Shown here: positions 46,266 through 54,351 of the stretch, one piece after another
How positions within the stretch are numbered: position 1 is the stretch's first letter
How the letters are laid out: each line of letters opens with the position of its first letter
DNA from: G965213525 sp965213525
Lineage (GTDB): Bacteria; Actinomycetota; Acidimicrobiia; Acidimicrobiales; Poriferisodalaceae
DNA length: 64,000 nucleotides
Reading direction: 5' to 3'
Assembly: GCA_965213525.1 (NCBI GenBank)
Contig: OZ243889.1
Span: 3,038,001-3,102,000 of the forward strand
Position numbers and translations under genes: made by a program
The notes under the pieces: model-generated
What the model saw: only the letters and a program-made list of their open reading frames with translations
The model's database searches: none
Told to the model about the DNA's origin: nothing

Positions 46266-46348
46266 GGGGTCAGGTCCGAGGGTCAGATCCGCTGCGCCGG
46301 GGGGCGGCATCTGCGAACCTTCGACCGGCCAGCACAGGGGGACCCACG

Positions 46349-47797
46349 ATGCGCGACGAAGAACTCGCCCGGCTCGATGCCGTCGCCACGGCGGCGGCCA
46401 TCGCCTCGGGGGAGGTGTCAGCCGAAGAGGTCATCGAGGCCACCCTCGAGCGGATCGAGGCGATCGATCCGACGCTCAACGCCGTCATCCACCGTGACGA
46501 CGAGTCCGCCCGCCAACAGGTGCAGCACCTGCGCCCCGACGCGCCCTTCGCCGGGGTGCCGATGCTGGTCAAGGACCTGTTCTCCTCCAGCGCCGGTGAC
46601 CCGATGCACCTCGGCATCACCGCCCTGCGCGACGCCGGCTACCGGCACCCCACCGATTCCAACATCGTCACCCGGTATCGCGAGGCGGGCTTCGTGCTGT
46701 GCGGTCGCACGAACACCCCCGAGCTCGGCCTGGTCGCCACCACCGAGCCGACCGCCCACGGCCCGACCCGCAACCCTTGGGACCCCTCGCGAGGGGCGGG
46801 AGGGTCCAGCGGCGGGGCGGCGGCTGCGGTGGCGTCGGGCATGGTCCCGGCCGCCAACGCCTCAGACGGCGGCGGGTCGATCCGCATCCCCGCCGCGGCC
46901 TGCGGGCTCGTCGGCCTCAAGCCCTCGCGAGGCCGGGTGTCGATGGGCCCCCTCGCCGACGAGGCGGGGCTGTCCACCCAGCACGTGGTGAGCCGGTCCG
47001 TGCGTGAAACCGCAGCCATCCTCGACGTCACCGCCATCGGCTTCCCCGGGGACGCCCTCTGGGCGCCGGCGCCGTCGCGACCGTGGGCCGACGAGGTCGG
47101 GGCGCCCACCACCACGCTGCGCGTCGGGCTGATGGCCACCAGCACCCGCACCGAGACCGACGCCCCCTGTGAGGCTGCAGCACGTGCTGCCGCTGCGCTG
47201 TTGGAGGACATGGGCCACGACGTGAGCGAGGCCCACCCGGCGGCCCTCGATGACCCCGAGGCGCTGGGCGAGGCCTTCATGGCGGTGTGGTTCGCCAACT
47301 GCCGCAACAACCTCACCTGGGTCGAGGGCGTCCTCGGTCGGCCACTCACCGCCGACGACGTCGAGCCGGGCACCTGGTTCATCGCCGCCGCCGCCGACCA
47401 GATGACCGCCCCGGCGCTGGCCGCCGCCCAGTCGACGATGGCGTCCTACCGCCGCCTGCTCGCCGGATGGTGGGCCGACGACGGGTTCGACCTGCTGCTC
47501 ACGCCCACGATGGCGGCGGTGACGCCCGAGCTCGGCCACCTGGCGTCGACCCCCGATGACCCGACCCTGGCCATGCGCCGGTCGGCGCCGTACGCCACGT
47601 TCACCTCGCCGTTCAACGTGAGCGGGCAGCCGGCCATCTCGTTGCCGACCGCCACGGATCCCGACGGCCTGCCGGTCGGGATCCAGCTGGTGGCGGCCTA
47701 CGGCCGCGAGGATCTGCTGCTGCGGGTCGCCTCGGCGATCGAGGAGGCGGTCGGTTGGGACGAGCGCATCCCCCCGGTCCACGCCACCCGTCGCTGA
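46349..47797 (+). CDS. Amidase-signature family amidase
   Basis: A 482-residue amidase of the GatA/FAAH-like family. The Ser-cis-Ser-Lys triad is visible: Lys in GVPMLVKDLFSS (about residue 74), GAGGSSGGAAAAVASGMV with the cis-Ser, and the nucleophile in NASDGGGSIRIPAAACG. The C-terminal region ends in QPAISLPTATDPDGLPVGIQ. It hydrolyses a carboxamide to acid and ammonia. It is not in a gatCAB cluster, so a transamidase role is less likely. The ATG at 46349 has AGGGGG upstream. Confidence 0.9.
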   Translation: MRDEELARLDAVATAAAIASGEVSAEEVIEATLERIEAIDPTLNAVIHRDDESARQQVQHLRPDAPFAGVPMLVKDLFSSSAGDPMHLGITALRDAGYRHPTDSNIVTRYREAGFVLCGRTNTPELGLVATTEPTAHGPTRNPWDPSRGAGGSSGGAAAAVASGMVPAANASDGGGSIRIPAAACGLVGLKPSRGRVSMGPLADEAGLSTQHVVSRSVRETAAILDVTAIGFPGDALWAPAPSRPWADEVGAPTTTLRVGLMATSTRTETDAPCEAAARAAAALLEDMGHDVSEAHPAALDDPEALGEAFMAVWFANCRNNLTWVEGVLGRPLTADDVEPGTWFIAAAADQMTAPALAAAQSTMASYRRLLAGWWADDGFDLLLTPTMAAVTPELGHLASTPDDPTLAMRRSAPYATFTSPFNVSGQPAISLPTATDPDGLPVGIQLVAAYGREDLLLRVASAIEEAVGWDERIPPVHATRR

Positions 47798-47841
47798 ACG
47801 GCGCGGCGCCGGTGGGTAGGGTCGCCGGGCGGAGGTGTGGA

Positions 47842-48111
47842 GTGGACCCGGATCGGGACTCGCTGGTCGAGCGCATCGAGGCCTGGGCGCGCCAGGGGGC
47901 TGACGCCGACGAGGTCGCAGCGGTCCTCGCCCAGGAGGCCGGGTCGCGCCCGCCGCTCGAGCGGGCCCGTCGACAGCTGCAGGCCCGGGTGCGTCGCGAC
48001 ACCGATGACCAGGTCGCCCTCAAGGGCATCCGCATGGTGTCCCGGGCGCTGGCGCTGGTGCCCCGGGATGCCCGCTACACCCGCTTCAACGACCGCCCCA
48101 GCTTCTTCTAG
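47842..48111 (+). CDS. Small hypothetical protein (89 aa)
   Basis: A short helical, highly charged protein beginning MDPDRDSLVERIEAWARQ and rich in Arg and Asp; there is no signal or membrane segment. No family is recognised. The GTG at 47842 has GGAGG six bases upstream and TAGGGT at 47817 as a possible -10 element, so it looks like a real gene of its own. It ends 72 bp before the zinc dehydrogenase. Confidence 0.6.
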   Translation: MDPDRDSLVERIEAWARQGADADEVAAVLAQEAGSRPPLERARRQLQARVRRDTDDQVALKGIRMVSRALALVPRDARYTRFNDRPSFF

Positions 48112-48183
48112 GGCTGCGGTGGACGTCGTGGGCGCTGACGACTCGGCCTTGCAGGTGAAGAGCCCCCTCCCCCGGGGGCCGAG

Positions 48184-49122
48184 GTGATCGGGGTTCGCCA
48201 GGTCGACGGCCGGGCCGAGGCCGTCGAGGTCGCCGAGCCCGAGCCCGCCGGCGGCGAGGTCGTGGTCGAGGTCACCCACGTCGGCATCTGCGGCAGCGAC
48301 CTGCACCTCGTCGAGCGCAGGGTGACCCACACCCTCGGCCATGAGATCGCCGGCACCCTGGACGGCCAGGCCGTCGTCGTCGAGCCGGTCGCCCACTGCG
48401 GGCGTTGCGATCCGTGCCGGGCCGGGCGCACGTCGCTGTGCCGGGTGGGGACGGCGGACGTGGTCGGCGTGCACCGAGACGGGGGCATGGCCGAGGCCGT
48501 GGTGGTCGACGCCTCGGCCGTGCACGACGTCCCGCCCGGGCTGGCGCCGGCGGTGGCCTGCCTGGTCGAGCCGGCGGCGGTGGCCTTGCACGGGGTGCAC
48601 CGCGCGGAGATCGAGCCGGGCCAGCGGGTGGTGGTGGTCGGCGCCGGGGCGATCGGCTTGTGCGTCGGCGTCCTGGCCCAGATGGCCGGCGCCGAGGTCG
48701 AGGTGGTCGTGCGCCACCCCCACCAGGGGGCCGCCGCCGAGCGCCTCGGATTGGCGACGGCACCTCGGCGGGGTGCGGACGTGGTGGTCGAGGCGGCCGG
48801 GACGGGTTCGGCGCTGGCCAGCGCCGTCAGCTGGTGCCGACCGGGTGCTCGCCTCGCCGTGGTCGGCACGTACTGGGATCCCGTCGAGCTGCCGGGCCTG
48901 GCCCTGCAGCTGAAGGAGATCGACCTGGTCCCGTCGGTGTACTACGGGCACCACCACGGGCGCCACGAGTTCAGCGAGGCGGCCGAGGCGCTGGCGCGGC
49001 GTCCCGAGCTCGCCGACGTGTTGATCACCCACCGCCTGCCGCTGGCCGAGGCCGGCCGGGGCTTCGAGATCGCTGCGGACCGGGCCGCGGGTGCGACCAA
49101 GGTCATCCTCGAACCAGGGTGA
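48184..49122 (+). CDS. Zinc-dependent medium-chain dehydrogenase
   Basis: A 312-residue MDR with both zinc sites: catalytic Cys in GICGSDLHLV and His-Glu in LGHEIAG, and structural cysteines in HCGRCDPCRAGRTSLC (near residue 80-90). The Rossmann motif VVVVGAGAIGLCVGVLA follows. Shorter than the usual 340-350 residues. Its pattern is close to the sorbitol/threonine dehydrogenase group, which oxidises secondary alcohols of polyols or sugars. GTG start at 48184. Confidence 0.87.
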   Translation: MIGVRQVDGRAEAVEVAEPEPAGGEVVVEVTHVGICGSDLHLVERRVTHTLGHEIAGTLDGQAVVVEPVAHCGRCDPCRAGRTSLCRVGTADVVGVHRDGGMAEAVVVDASAVHDVPPGLAPAVACLVEPAAVALHGVHRAEIEPGQRVVVVGAGAIGLCVGVLAQMAGAEVEVVVRHPHQGAAAERLGLATAPRRGADVVVEAAGTGSALASAVSWCRPGARLAVVGTYWDPVELPGLALQLKEIDLVPSVYYGHHHGRHEFSEAAEALARRPELADVLITHRLPLAEAGRGFEIAADRAAGATKVILEPG

Positions 49123-49218
49123 GCTGACGGGCTGGGCGTTCGCAGCACCAGATCGAAGCGGTGACGTTCGCCAGCTACGAGCGGGGGTCACACATCTGCG
49201 GCCGGGGTCGACGTTCGG

Positions 49219-49641
49219 TCACCGCCGGGCGGCGTCGATCTCGGCGGCCAGGTCGCAGTCGAAGGAGAACAGCACGGGCAGGTCGTCAGCTTCGAGGCCG
49301 TCGGCGTTGCGCACGAGCAGAACCCGACGGTCGCGCCGGTTGACCATGACCCGGTCGACGTCGGCGTGGGGGATGCGTTCGGTGGGCAGATCCCGCCGCA
49401 CGGGCACCCAGCACACCGACGTGGTGGTGATGGCGGCCGCGGCGTGGTCGAGGCCCTCGGACGGACCCCGGCCACGCCCGGCGTAGATCCAGCCCGCCCA
49501 GCGGATCGGGCCGTCGGCCGAGGCCGTCTCGGCCAGCAGCCGGGTGGTGGCGTCGGCGTCACGGAGCTCGTCGTGGCCGGGTGGGTGCTCACCGAGGGGC
49601 AGGCGGCGGGCGATCCGGCGCAGGTGGTCGAGCGCGCCCAC
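49219..49641 (-). CDS. Hypothetical protein (140 aa)
   Basis: An actinobacterial-type protein of 140 residues starting MGALDHLRRIARRLPLGEHP and including GRGPSEGLDHAAAAIT and FSFDCDLAAEIDAARR. No signal peptide or membrane helix. No family is recognised. The GTG at 49641 was chosen because it is the first start after the repeat array. It lies downstream of the trypsin-like gene on the same strand. Confidence 0.5.
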   Translation of the reverse strand: MGALDHLRRIARRLPLGEHPPGHDELRDADATTRLLAETASADGPIRWAGWIYAGRGRGPSEGLDHAAAAITTTSVCWVPVRRDLPTERIPHADVDRVMVNRRDRRVLLVRNADGLEADDLPVLFSFDCDLAAEIDAARR

Positions 49642-49699
49642 CGCCTGAGGGTGTCACGCCCGAGCACCCGCCACGCTCGCCAGGGGCGGTTCCACTCTC

Positions 49700-49782
49700 G
49701 CCGCACCGCCGCACCGCCGCACCGCCGCACCGCCGCACCGCCGCACCGCCGCACCGCACCCGCACCGCCGCACCGCCGCACC
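49700..49782. repeat. Octanucleotide tandem repeat (GCCGCACC)n
   Basis: Seven perfect copies in a row (49700-49755), a short interruption, then two more (49767-49782). The array is between the stop of the trypsin-like gene and the start of the hypothetical gene on the minus strand. The unit is not a multiple of 3. Confidence 0.93.
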
Positions 49783-49784
49783 GC

Positions 49785-50717
49785 TCACGCCCCGGTGTCG
49801 CTGCGCCCGTCGTTCGTGCCGGCGGTGTCGGCGGTGGCAAGGTCGACGGTGAGCTCGAGCTCGTCGGCTCCGCGAACGATGGCGATCTCGATCCGGTCGA
49901 CGGCGGCATCGAGGGCGCCGAACAGCGCATCGACGTCGACGAGGGCGACGTCCCCGGCCCGCGCGAGCAGATCGCCCTCGGTGACGCCGGCAGCGACAGC
50001 GGGGCCGTCGGCCTCGACGCCGCGCACCAGCAGGCCCTCACGCGGCTCGAGCCCGACCGAACGACGCAGGCGGGCGGCGACATCTGCCGGGGCGAGCGAC
50101 ACACCGAGGCGGGGGCGGGTCACGTCGGCGCCCGCCGAGAGGCGCTCCAGGCGCCGGCGGAACCGCTCGTCCACCGTCTGGGCGAGGTGCAGCCCGCCGC
50201 GAAGGCGGTGGGTGGAGATGCCGACGACCCGGCCGTCGAGATCGACGAGCGGGCCACCCGAGCCGCCCCGGCGCACCGCAGCGGTGTGTTCGAGGGCGCC
50301 GGTGATCCGTCGGCCGCGCGGGCCCCGGAACGTCTGGCGGACCGCCGAGACGTGACCGAGCGCGAGGCGGGGCCCGACACCGGGCTCGACCCCTGCGGCG
50401 GCGACGGCCTTGCCGACGCCGACCGCTGACCCGTCACCCCAGGTCGGGGTGGGGCGTCCGCCGGTGTCGGCGTCGAGGATGACGAGGTCGCCGTCCAGGT
50501 CGACGGCGCGCACCTCGGCGTCGACGGTGACGCCGTCGGCGTAGGTGACGGTGGTGGTGCGGGCGCGCAGGTGGTGCGAGGTCGTGAGGACGGCTCCGTC
50601 GGCGACGACCAGGGCGGTGCCCCGGCGGTCACGCCCGATGCGGGCGACGGAAGGGGTGATGCGCTCGGCGACCTCGGCGAGCGCGTGCTCGGTGTCATGG
50701 AGCATGGAAGCGGTCAT
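49785..50717 (-). CDS. Trypsin-like serine protease with PDZ domain
   Basis: A 310-residue S1C/DegP-like protein without a visible signal peptide, so likely cytoplasmic. The triad is His48/49 in VLTTSHHLRA, Asp77 in DLDGDLVIL and Ser153 in RRGGSGGPLVDLDGRVV. A PDZ domain follows (GLEPREGLLVRGVEADGPAVAAG, to about 290). The function of such degraders is protein quality control; the target is unknown. The ATG at 50717 has GAGGAC upstream and, farther back, TTGCTT-N16-TACGGT as a -35/-10 pair. It is transcribed divergently from the HxlR regulator. Confidence 0.85.
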   Translation of the reverse strand: MTASMLHDTEHALAEVAERITPSVARIGRDRRGTALVVADGAVLTTSHHLRARTTTVTYADGVTVDAEVRAVDLDGDLVILDADTGGRPTPTWGDGSAVGVGKAVAAAGVEPGVGPRLALGHVSAVRQTFRGPRGRRITGALEHTAAVRRGGSGGPLVDLDGRVVGISTHRLRGGLHLAQTVDERFRRRLERLSAGADVTRPRLGVSLAPADVAARLRRSVGLEPREGLLVRGVEADGPAVAAGVTEGDLLARAGDVALVDVDALFGALDAAVDRIEIAIVRGADELELTVDLATADTAGTNDGRSDTGA

Positions 50718-50766
50718 GAGGGTCCTCGTGGTGTTGGCGTGCCGCTAGAACCGTAGCGACTTCTCA

Positions 50767-50778
50767 GTTGCAAGCAAC
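50767..50778. promoter_or_regulatory. Candidate HxlR operator between divergent genes
   Basis: GTTGC-AA-GCAAC forms an inverted repeat at 50767-50778, in the 111-bp region between the trypsin-like protease and the HxlR gene. It overlaps the -35 region of the protease promoter, a common position for an operator that controls both genes. Confidence 0.45.
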
Positions 50779-50828
50779 CTTCCAACGGCCTCGTTGTGAG
50801 GGCATGGTCGGCCGGCGAGACTGAGGAC

Positions 50829-51233
50829 GTGCCCGACCCCCTCGTCGCTGCGATCGCCGAGGCCACCGACGTGGTGGGCGACCGGTGGTCCCTGCCCCTC
50901 GTGGTGGCGCTGCGTGATGGGCCCCGGCGCTACTCCCAGCTGGCCGACGACGTGCCCGGCGTGGCCACCAACGTGCTGGCCACGCGCCTCGGCCAGCTCG
51001 AGCGCGCCGGCATCGTGGTCAGCCGCCCGTACCAGTTGCGGCCGTTGCGCCAGGCCTACGAGCTGACCGAGCGAGGTGTCGAGCTGGCAGCGGCCGCCGG
51101 GGCGCTGGCGGAGTGGGCGGTGCCCGGTGCGGTGTCCCACGCCGCCTGCGGGTCGCCGCTCGAGACGAGCTGGTGGTGCTCGCGCTGTGAGGTGGCGGTG
51201 GCTGATCCCGACGAGGGCGTCGTGCGGGCGTGA
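50829..51233 (+). CDS. HxlR-type winged-helix regulator
   Basis: A 134-residue DNA-binding protein. The HxlR winged helix is seen in ATDVVGDRWSLPLVVALRDG, RRYSQLADDVPGVATNVLAT and RLGQLERAGIV, with the wing around YQLRPLRQAYELTERG. A C-terminal tail has CGSPLETSWWCSRCEV, a Cys pair that may sense redox or metal. The GTG at 50829 was chosen for the domain start; a GTG at 50796 would add eleven residues. Its stop overlaps rsgA by four bases. The divergent protease is the likely regulatory partner. Confidence 0.85.
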   Translation: MPDPLVAAIAEATDVVGDRWSLPLVVALRDGPRRYSQLADDVPGVATNVLATRLGQLERAGIVVSRPYQLRPLRQAYELTERGVELAAAAGALAEWAVPGAVSHAACGSPLETSWWCSRCEVAVADPDEGVVRA

Positions 51234-52270
51234 CGGCCGAAGCCGGTCGGCTCGACCGGTTGGGATGGGACGCCGCCTGGGCGGCCGTGGCTGCCCGGGT
51301 GGTCGACGTCGCCGGGCCCGCAGCCCAAGAGTGGTCACCAGCCCGGGTGCGCACCGAGCACCGTGGCTACCTCGGCCTGGGAGGGACGCACGAGGAGCTG
51401 CTGGCCACCGTGTCGGGCCGGCTGCTGCATCGGGCCGTCGACGCCCGTGACCTCCCCGCGGTGGGCGACTGGGTGCTGCACGGGCCCCCCGACGACGAGG
51501 GATCGGTGCGCGCCGAGCACGTGCTGGCCCGCCGCAGCGCCGTGGTCCGACGTGCTGCGGGGCGCGACGCCGAACCCCAGGTGGTGGCGGCCAACGTCGA
51601 CCGGGTGCTGATCGTGTCGTCGGTCGGACGAGATCTCAACCCCCGCCGCATCGAGCGGTACCTGGCCGTCGTGGCCGCATCGGGTGCGGTCGCCGAGGTG
51701 GTCCTCACCAAGATCGACGGCGGCGACGACCGAGCGGATGCGGTCGCCCAGGTGCGGACGGTGGCGCCAGAGGTGGCGGTGCACCTCGTCTCCAACGTCA
51801 CGGGGGAGGGTGTGGACGCCCTGGCAGCCACGCTGCGTCCCGGTGAGACGATCGCCCTGCTCGGCACCTCGGGGGTCGGCAAGTCGAGCCTGGTGAACGC
51901 CCTCAGCGGTGGCACCTCCCAAGACGTCGGCGCCGTGCGCCCCGACGGCCGGGGCCGGCACACCACCGTGCGGCGCGAGCTCGTCGAGCTCAGCGCCGGC
52001 GCGGTGCTGCTCGACACGCCTGGCATGCGTGAGCTGCAGCTGTGGCACGCCGACGCCCTCGACGCGGCCTTCGCCGAGATCGTCGAGCTGGCCGGGGGCT
52101 GCCGCTTCGTCGATTGCCGTCACGACACCGAACCGGGTTGCGCGGTCTCGGGCGCAGTCGAGGATGGCCAGCTCTCGGCGGGACGGCTGGCGAGCTACCG
52201 CCGCCTCGGCGCCGAGCTGGACGAGCTGGACGAGCAGCGCGAGCAGCGACGCCGCCGACGACGCAGCTGA
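51230..52270 (+). CDS. rsgA: Ribosome small-subunit GTPase RsgA
   Basis: A 346-residue circularly permuted GTPase that helps late 30S maturation. The motif order is G4 (LTKID) before G1 (GTSGVGKSS) and G3 (DTPGM), the mark of this family. An N-terminal OB-fold precedes it, and the C-terminal zinc motif C-x4-C-x-H-x5-C is in GCRFVDCRHDTEPGC. The Arg-rich end (QRRRRRRS) may contact rRNA. GTG start overlapping the HxlR stop (GTGA), which suggests joint transcription. Confidence 0.94.
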   Translation: MTAEAGRLDRLGWDAAWAAVAARVVDVAGPAAQEWSPARVRTEHRGYLGLGGTHEELLATVSGRLLHRAVDARDLPAVGDWVLHGPPDDEGSVRAEHVLARRSAVVRRAAGRDAEPQVVAANVDRVLIVSSVGRDLNPRRIERYLAVVAASGAVAEVVLTKIDGGDDRADAVAQVRTVAPEVAVHLVSNVTGEGVDALAATLRPGETIALLGTSGVGKSSLVNALSGGTSQDVGAVRPDGRGRHTTVRRELVELSAGAVLLDTPGMRELQLWHADALDAAFAEIVELAGGCRFVDCRHDTEPGCAVSGAVEDGQLSAGRLASYRRLGAELDELDEQREQRRRRRRS

Positions 52271-52290
52271 GCGCCGATCCCGGCCCGTCG

Positions 52291-53076
52291 CTACCGGCCG
52301 ACGAAGCGGGGCGGGCGCTTGTCGAGGAACGCTCGCACCCCCTCGGCGAAGTCGTCGCTGTCGAAGCACGCCTCGATCGCCCGCCGCACGCCGTCGGGGT
52401 CGTGCTCGGTCTCGGGGCGCGCCAGATCGGCGACGGCGACCTTGACCGCGGTGAGCGTGAGCGGGGCGTTGGCGGCGATGGTGGCGGCCATGGCGGCGAC
52501 GTGGTCGTCCAGGCTCGCCTTGTCGACCACCTCATCGACGAGGCCGACGTGGTGGGCCTGGGCGGCGTCGATGCGAGCGCCGGTGAACAGCAGCGACTTG
52601 GTGGCCGACGGCCCGATCAGGGCTACCAGCGTCGCAACCCCCGGTGCGTTGTAGCCCACCCCGAGGCGGGCGGCGGGGACGGCGAAGGTGGCGTCGTCGG
52701 CGGCGATGCGCAGGTCGGCGGCGAGGGCGAGGGCCAGGCCGCCCCCGAGGCAGAACCCGTGCACTGCGGCGATGACGGGACACGACAGCGCGGCCAGCGC
52801 CCCGGTGGCGCGAGCGACGAGTGCGTCGTAGCGCCGGTTCTGCTCGGCGGAGGCTCTGGTGGTGCTGAACTCGCTGATGTCAGCGCCAGCGGCGAAGGCC
52901 ACGTCGCCGGCGCCGCGGACCACCACGACCCGGACGGCGCCGTCGGCTCGGACACCGGCGACCACCTCGGGCACCGCCTGCCACATGTCGACGGTGAGGG
53001 CGTTGCGTCGCTCGTGGTGGTCGAACACGACGGTGGCCACGGCCCCGTCGACGTCGGCATGCACCTCCCCTGGCAT
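52291..53076 (-). CDS. Enoyl-CoA hydratase/isomerase family protein
   Basis: A 261-residue crotonase-fold protein: FAAGADISEF near residue 65, HGFCLGGGLALALAADLRIA near 105 and PAARLGVGYNAPGVATL near 140. Position 139-140 has LGVGY where the family often has a catalytic Glu (E144), so its activity may differ from hydration. It converges on rsgA, 20 bp apart. The ATG at 53076 opens MPGEVHADVDGAVATVVFDH, a typical start. The substrate is unknown. Confidence 0.87.
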   Translation of the reverse strand: MPGEVHADVDGAVATVVFDHHERRNALTVDMWQAVPEVVAGVRADGAVRVVVVRGAGDVAFAAGADISEFSTTRASAEQNRRYDALVARATGALAALSCPVIAAVHGFCLGGGLALALAADLRIAADDATFAVPAARLGVGYNAPGVATLVALIGPSATKSLLFTGARIDAAQAHHVGLVDEVVDKASLDDHVAAMAATIAANAPLTLTAVKVAVADLARPETEHDPDGVRRAIEACFDSDDFAEGVRAFLDKRPPRFVGR

Positions 53077-53256
53077 GGGCGATGACCGTAGCGGGCGACC
53101 TGGCAGCGCCTGGGTTGCGCCGACCGGGGGTGCCGCGGTCGGCCAGGACGCCAGCGCTAGCGTCGCCGAGCGGTGCGGCGGCACAGGATCGCCGACCAGC
53201 ACCCGCCGGGCCGCCCGATCTTCCTGCCCCACCACCCCCCGAGAAGTGGAGACCGT

Positions 53257-54351
53257 GTGATCCGACGTGCCCTGTTCGCCGTCCTGGCCGTGTCCGCCCT
53301 GGCGGCGACGGGGTGTGGCGGTGATGCTGACGAGGTCGCCGAGGTGAGCGCCCCGATCGACGCCACCGACGACACCCGAGCGTCATCGGACGTGGCGAGC
53401 GACGGCGAGGCGCCCGACGGCGAGGCGCCCGAAGGCGAGGCCGGGGCCGCCCCCACCACGGTGGGGCCAGCGGGGCCGGTGGCGCCGCTCACCGGACTGC
53501 CCGGCGAGGTCGACCGGCCTGCTCTGGCGGTCAAGATCGACAACGACCCGCGCTCTCAGCCCCAGTCCGGTGTGAACCAGGCCGACGTGGTGCTCGAGGA
53601 ACAGGTCGAGGGTGGCCTCAGCCGCTTGGTGGCGATCTTCCACAGCGATGACGCCGACCCGGTCGGCCCGGTCCGCTCGGCGCGCACCTCAGACGTCGCG
53701 CTGCTCGCCAACCTGGGCGGTGTCTACTTCGCCAACAGCGGCGGCAACGACGGCACGCTGGCCGCCGTGCGGTCGAGCCCGCACCTGTTCAGCGTCAGCC
53801 AGAAGGCCCAGCCCGCCAGCTACTACCGCAACACCTCGCGCCGGCCGCCCTACAACCTGATGACCAACACCGAGGCCTTGCGCCAGAACGCCCCCGCCGT
53901 GGATGGCCGCCCGCCCCAGCTGTTCACCTACCGCCCCGCCGAAGAGGGTCCCGGGCCCGAGGCGACGCCGGCCACCTCGGCCACGATCGCGTTCGGGCAG
54001 AGCACCACGGTGCGCTACGACTGGGACGATGCCGTCGGCGGGTGGGCCCGCACGATGTACGGCCAGCCCCACGTCGACGCCGAGGGAGCCAGGGTGGCAC
54101 CGACGAACGTGGTGATCCTCGAGACGGCGTACGCACCGAGCCCCGCCGATGCCAGTTCTCCCGAGGCGCAGCCGACCGGGACGGGCACCGCGTGGGTGCT
54201 CAGCGAGGGCACGGTCACCGAGGGCACGTGGAGTCGGCCGACCCTCGCTGACCCCGCCGCGCTGACCTCGTCGTCGGGCGAGCCGATCACCCTGGTGCCC
54301 GGCACGACCTGGGTGGCCTACCCGCCCGCCGGCGGCGTCACCATCAGCTGA
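53257..54351 (+). CDS. DUF3048 lipoprotein
   Basis: A 364-residue exported lipoprotein: signal MIRRALFAVLAVSALAATGC with lipobox AATGC, an acidic linker with a DGEAPDGEAPEGEAG repeat, and the DUF3048 domain with PLTGLPGEVDRPALAVKIDN, QADVVLEEQVEGGLSRLVAIFH, and DPVGPVRSARTSDV (the usual start). It is found mostly in actinobacteria and Firmicutes (YerB type), with unknown role. GTG start at 53257. The 3' end overlaps the convergent MFS gene by 34 bp. Confidence 0.88.
   Translation: MIRRALFAVLAVSALAATGCGGDADEVAEVSAPIDATDDTRASSDVASDGEAPDGEAPEGEAGAAPTTVGPAGPVAPLTGLPGEVDRPALAVKIDNDPRSQPQSGVNQADVVLEEQVEGGLSRLVAIFHSDDADPVGPVRSARTSDVALLANLGGVYFANSGGNDGTLAAVRSSPHLFSVSQKAQPASYYRNTSRRPPYNLMTNTEALRQNAPAVDGRPPQLFTYRPAEEGPGPEATPATSATIAFGQSTTVRYDWDDAVGGWARTMYGQPHVDAEGARVAPTNVVILETAYAPSPADASSPEAQPTGTGTAWVLSEGTVTEGTWSRPTLADPAALTSSSGEPITLVPGTTWVAYPPAGGVTIS

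Noticed and set aside
49700..49782. CRISPR array
   Set aside because: The units are 8 bp and contiguous with no spacers; it is a microsatellite. No cas genes are present.
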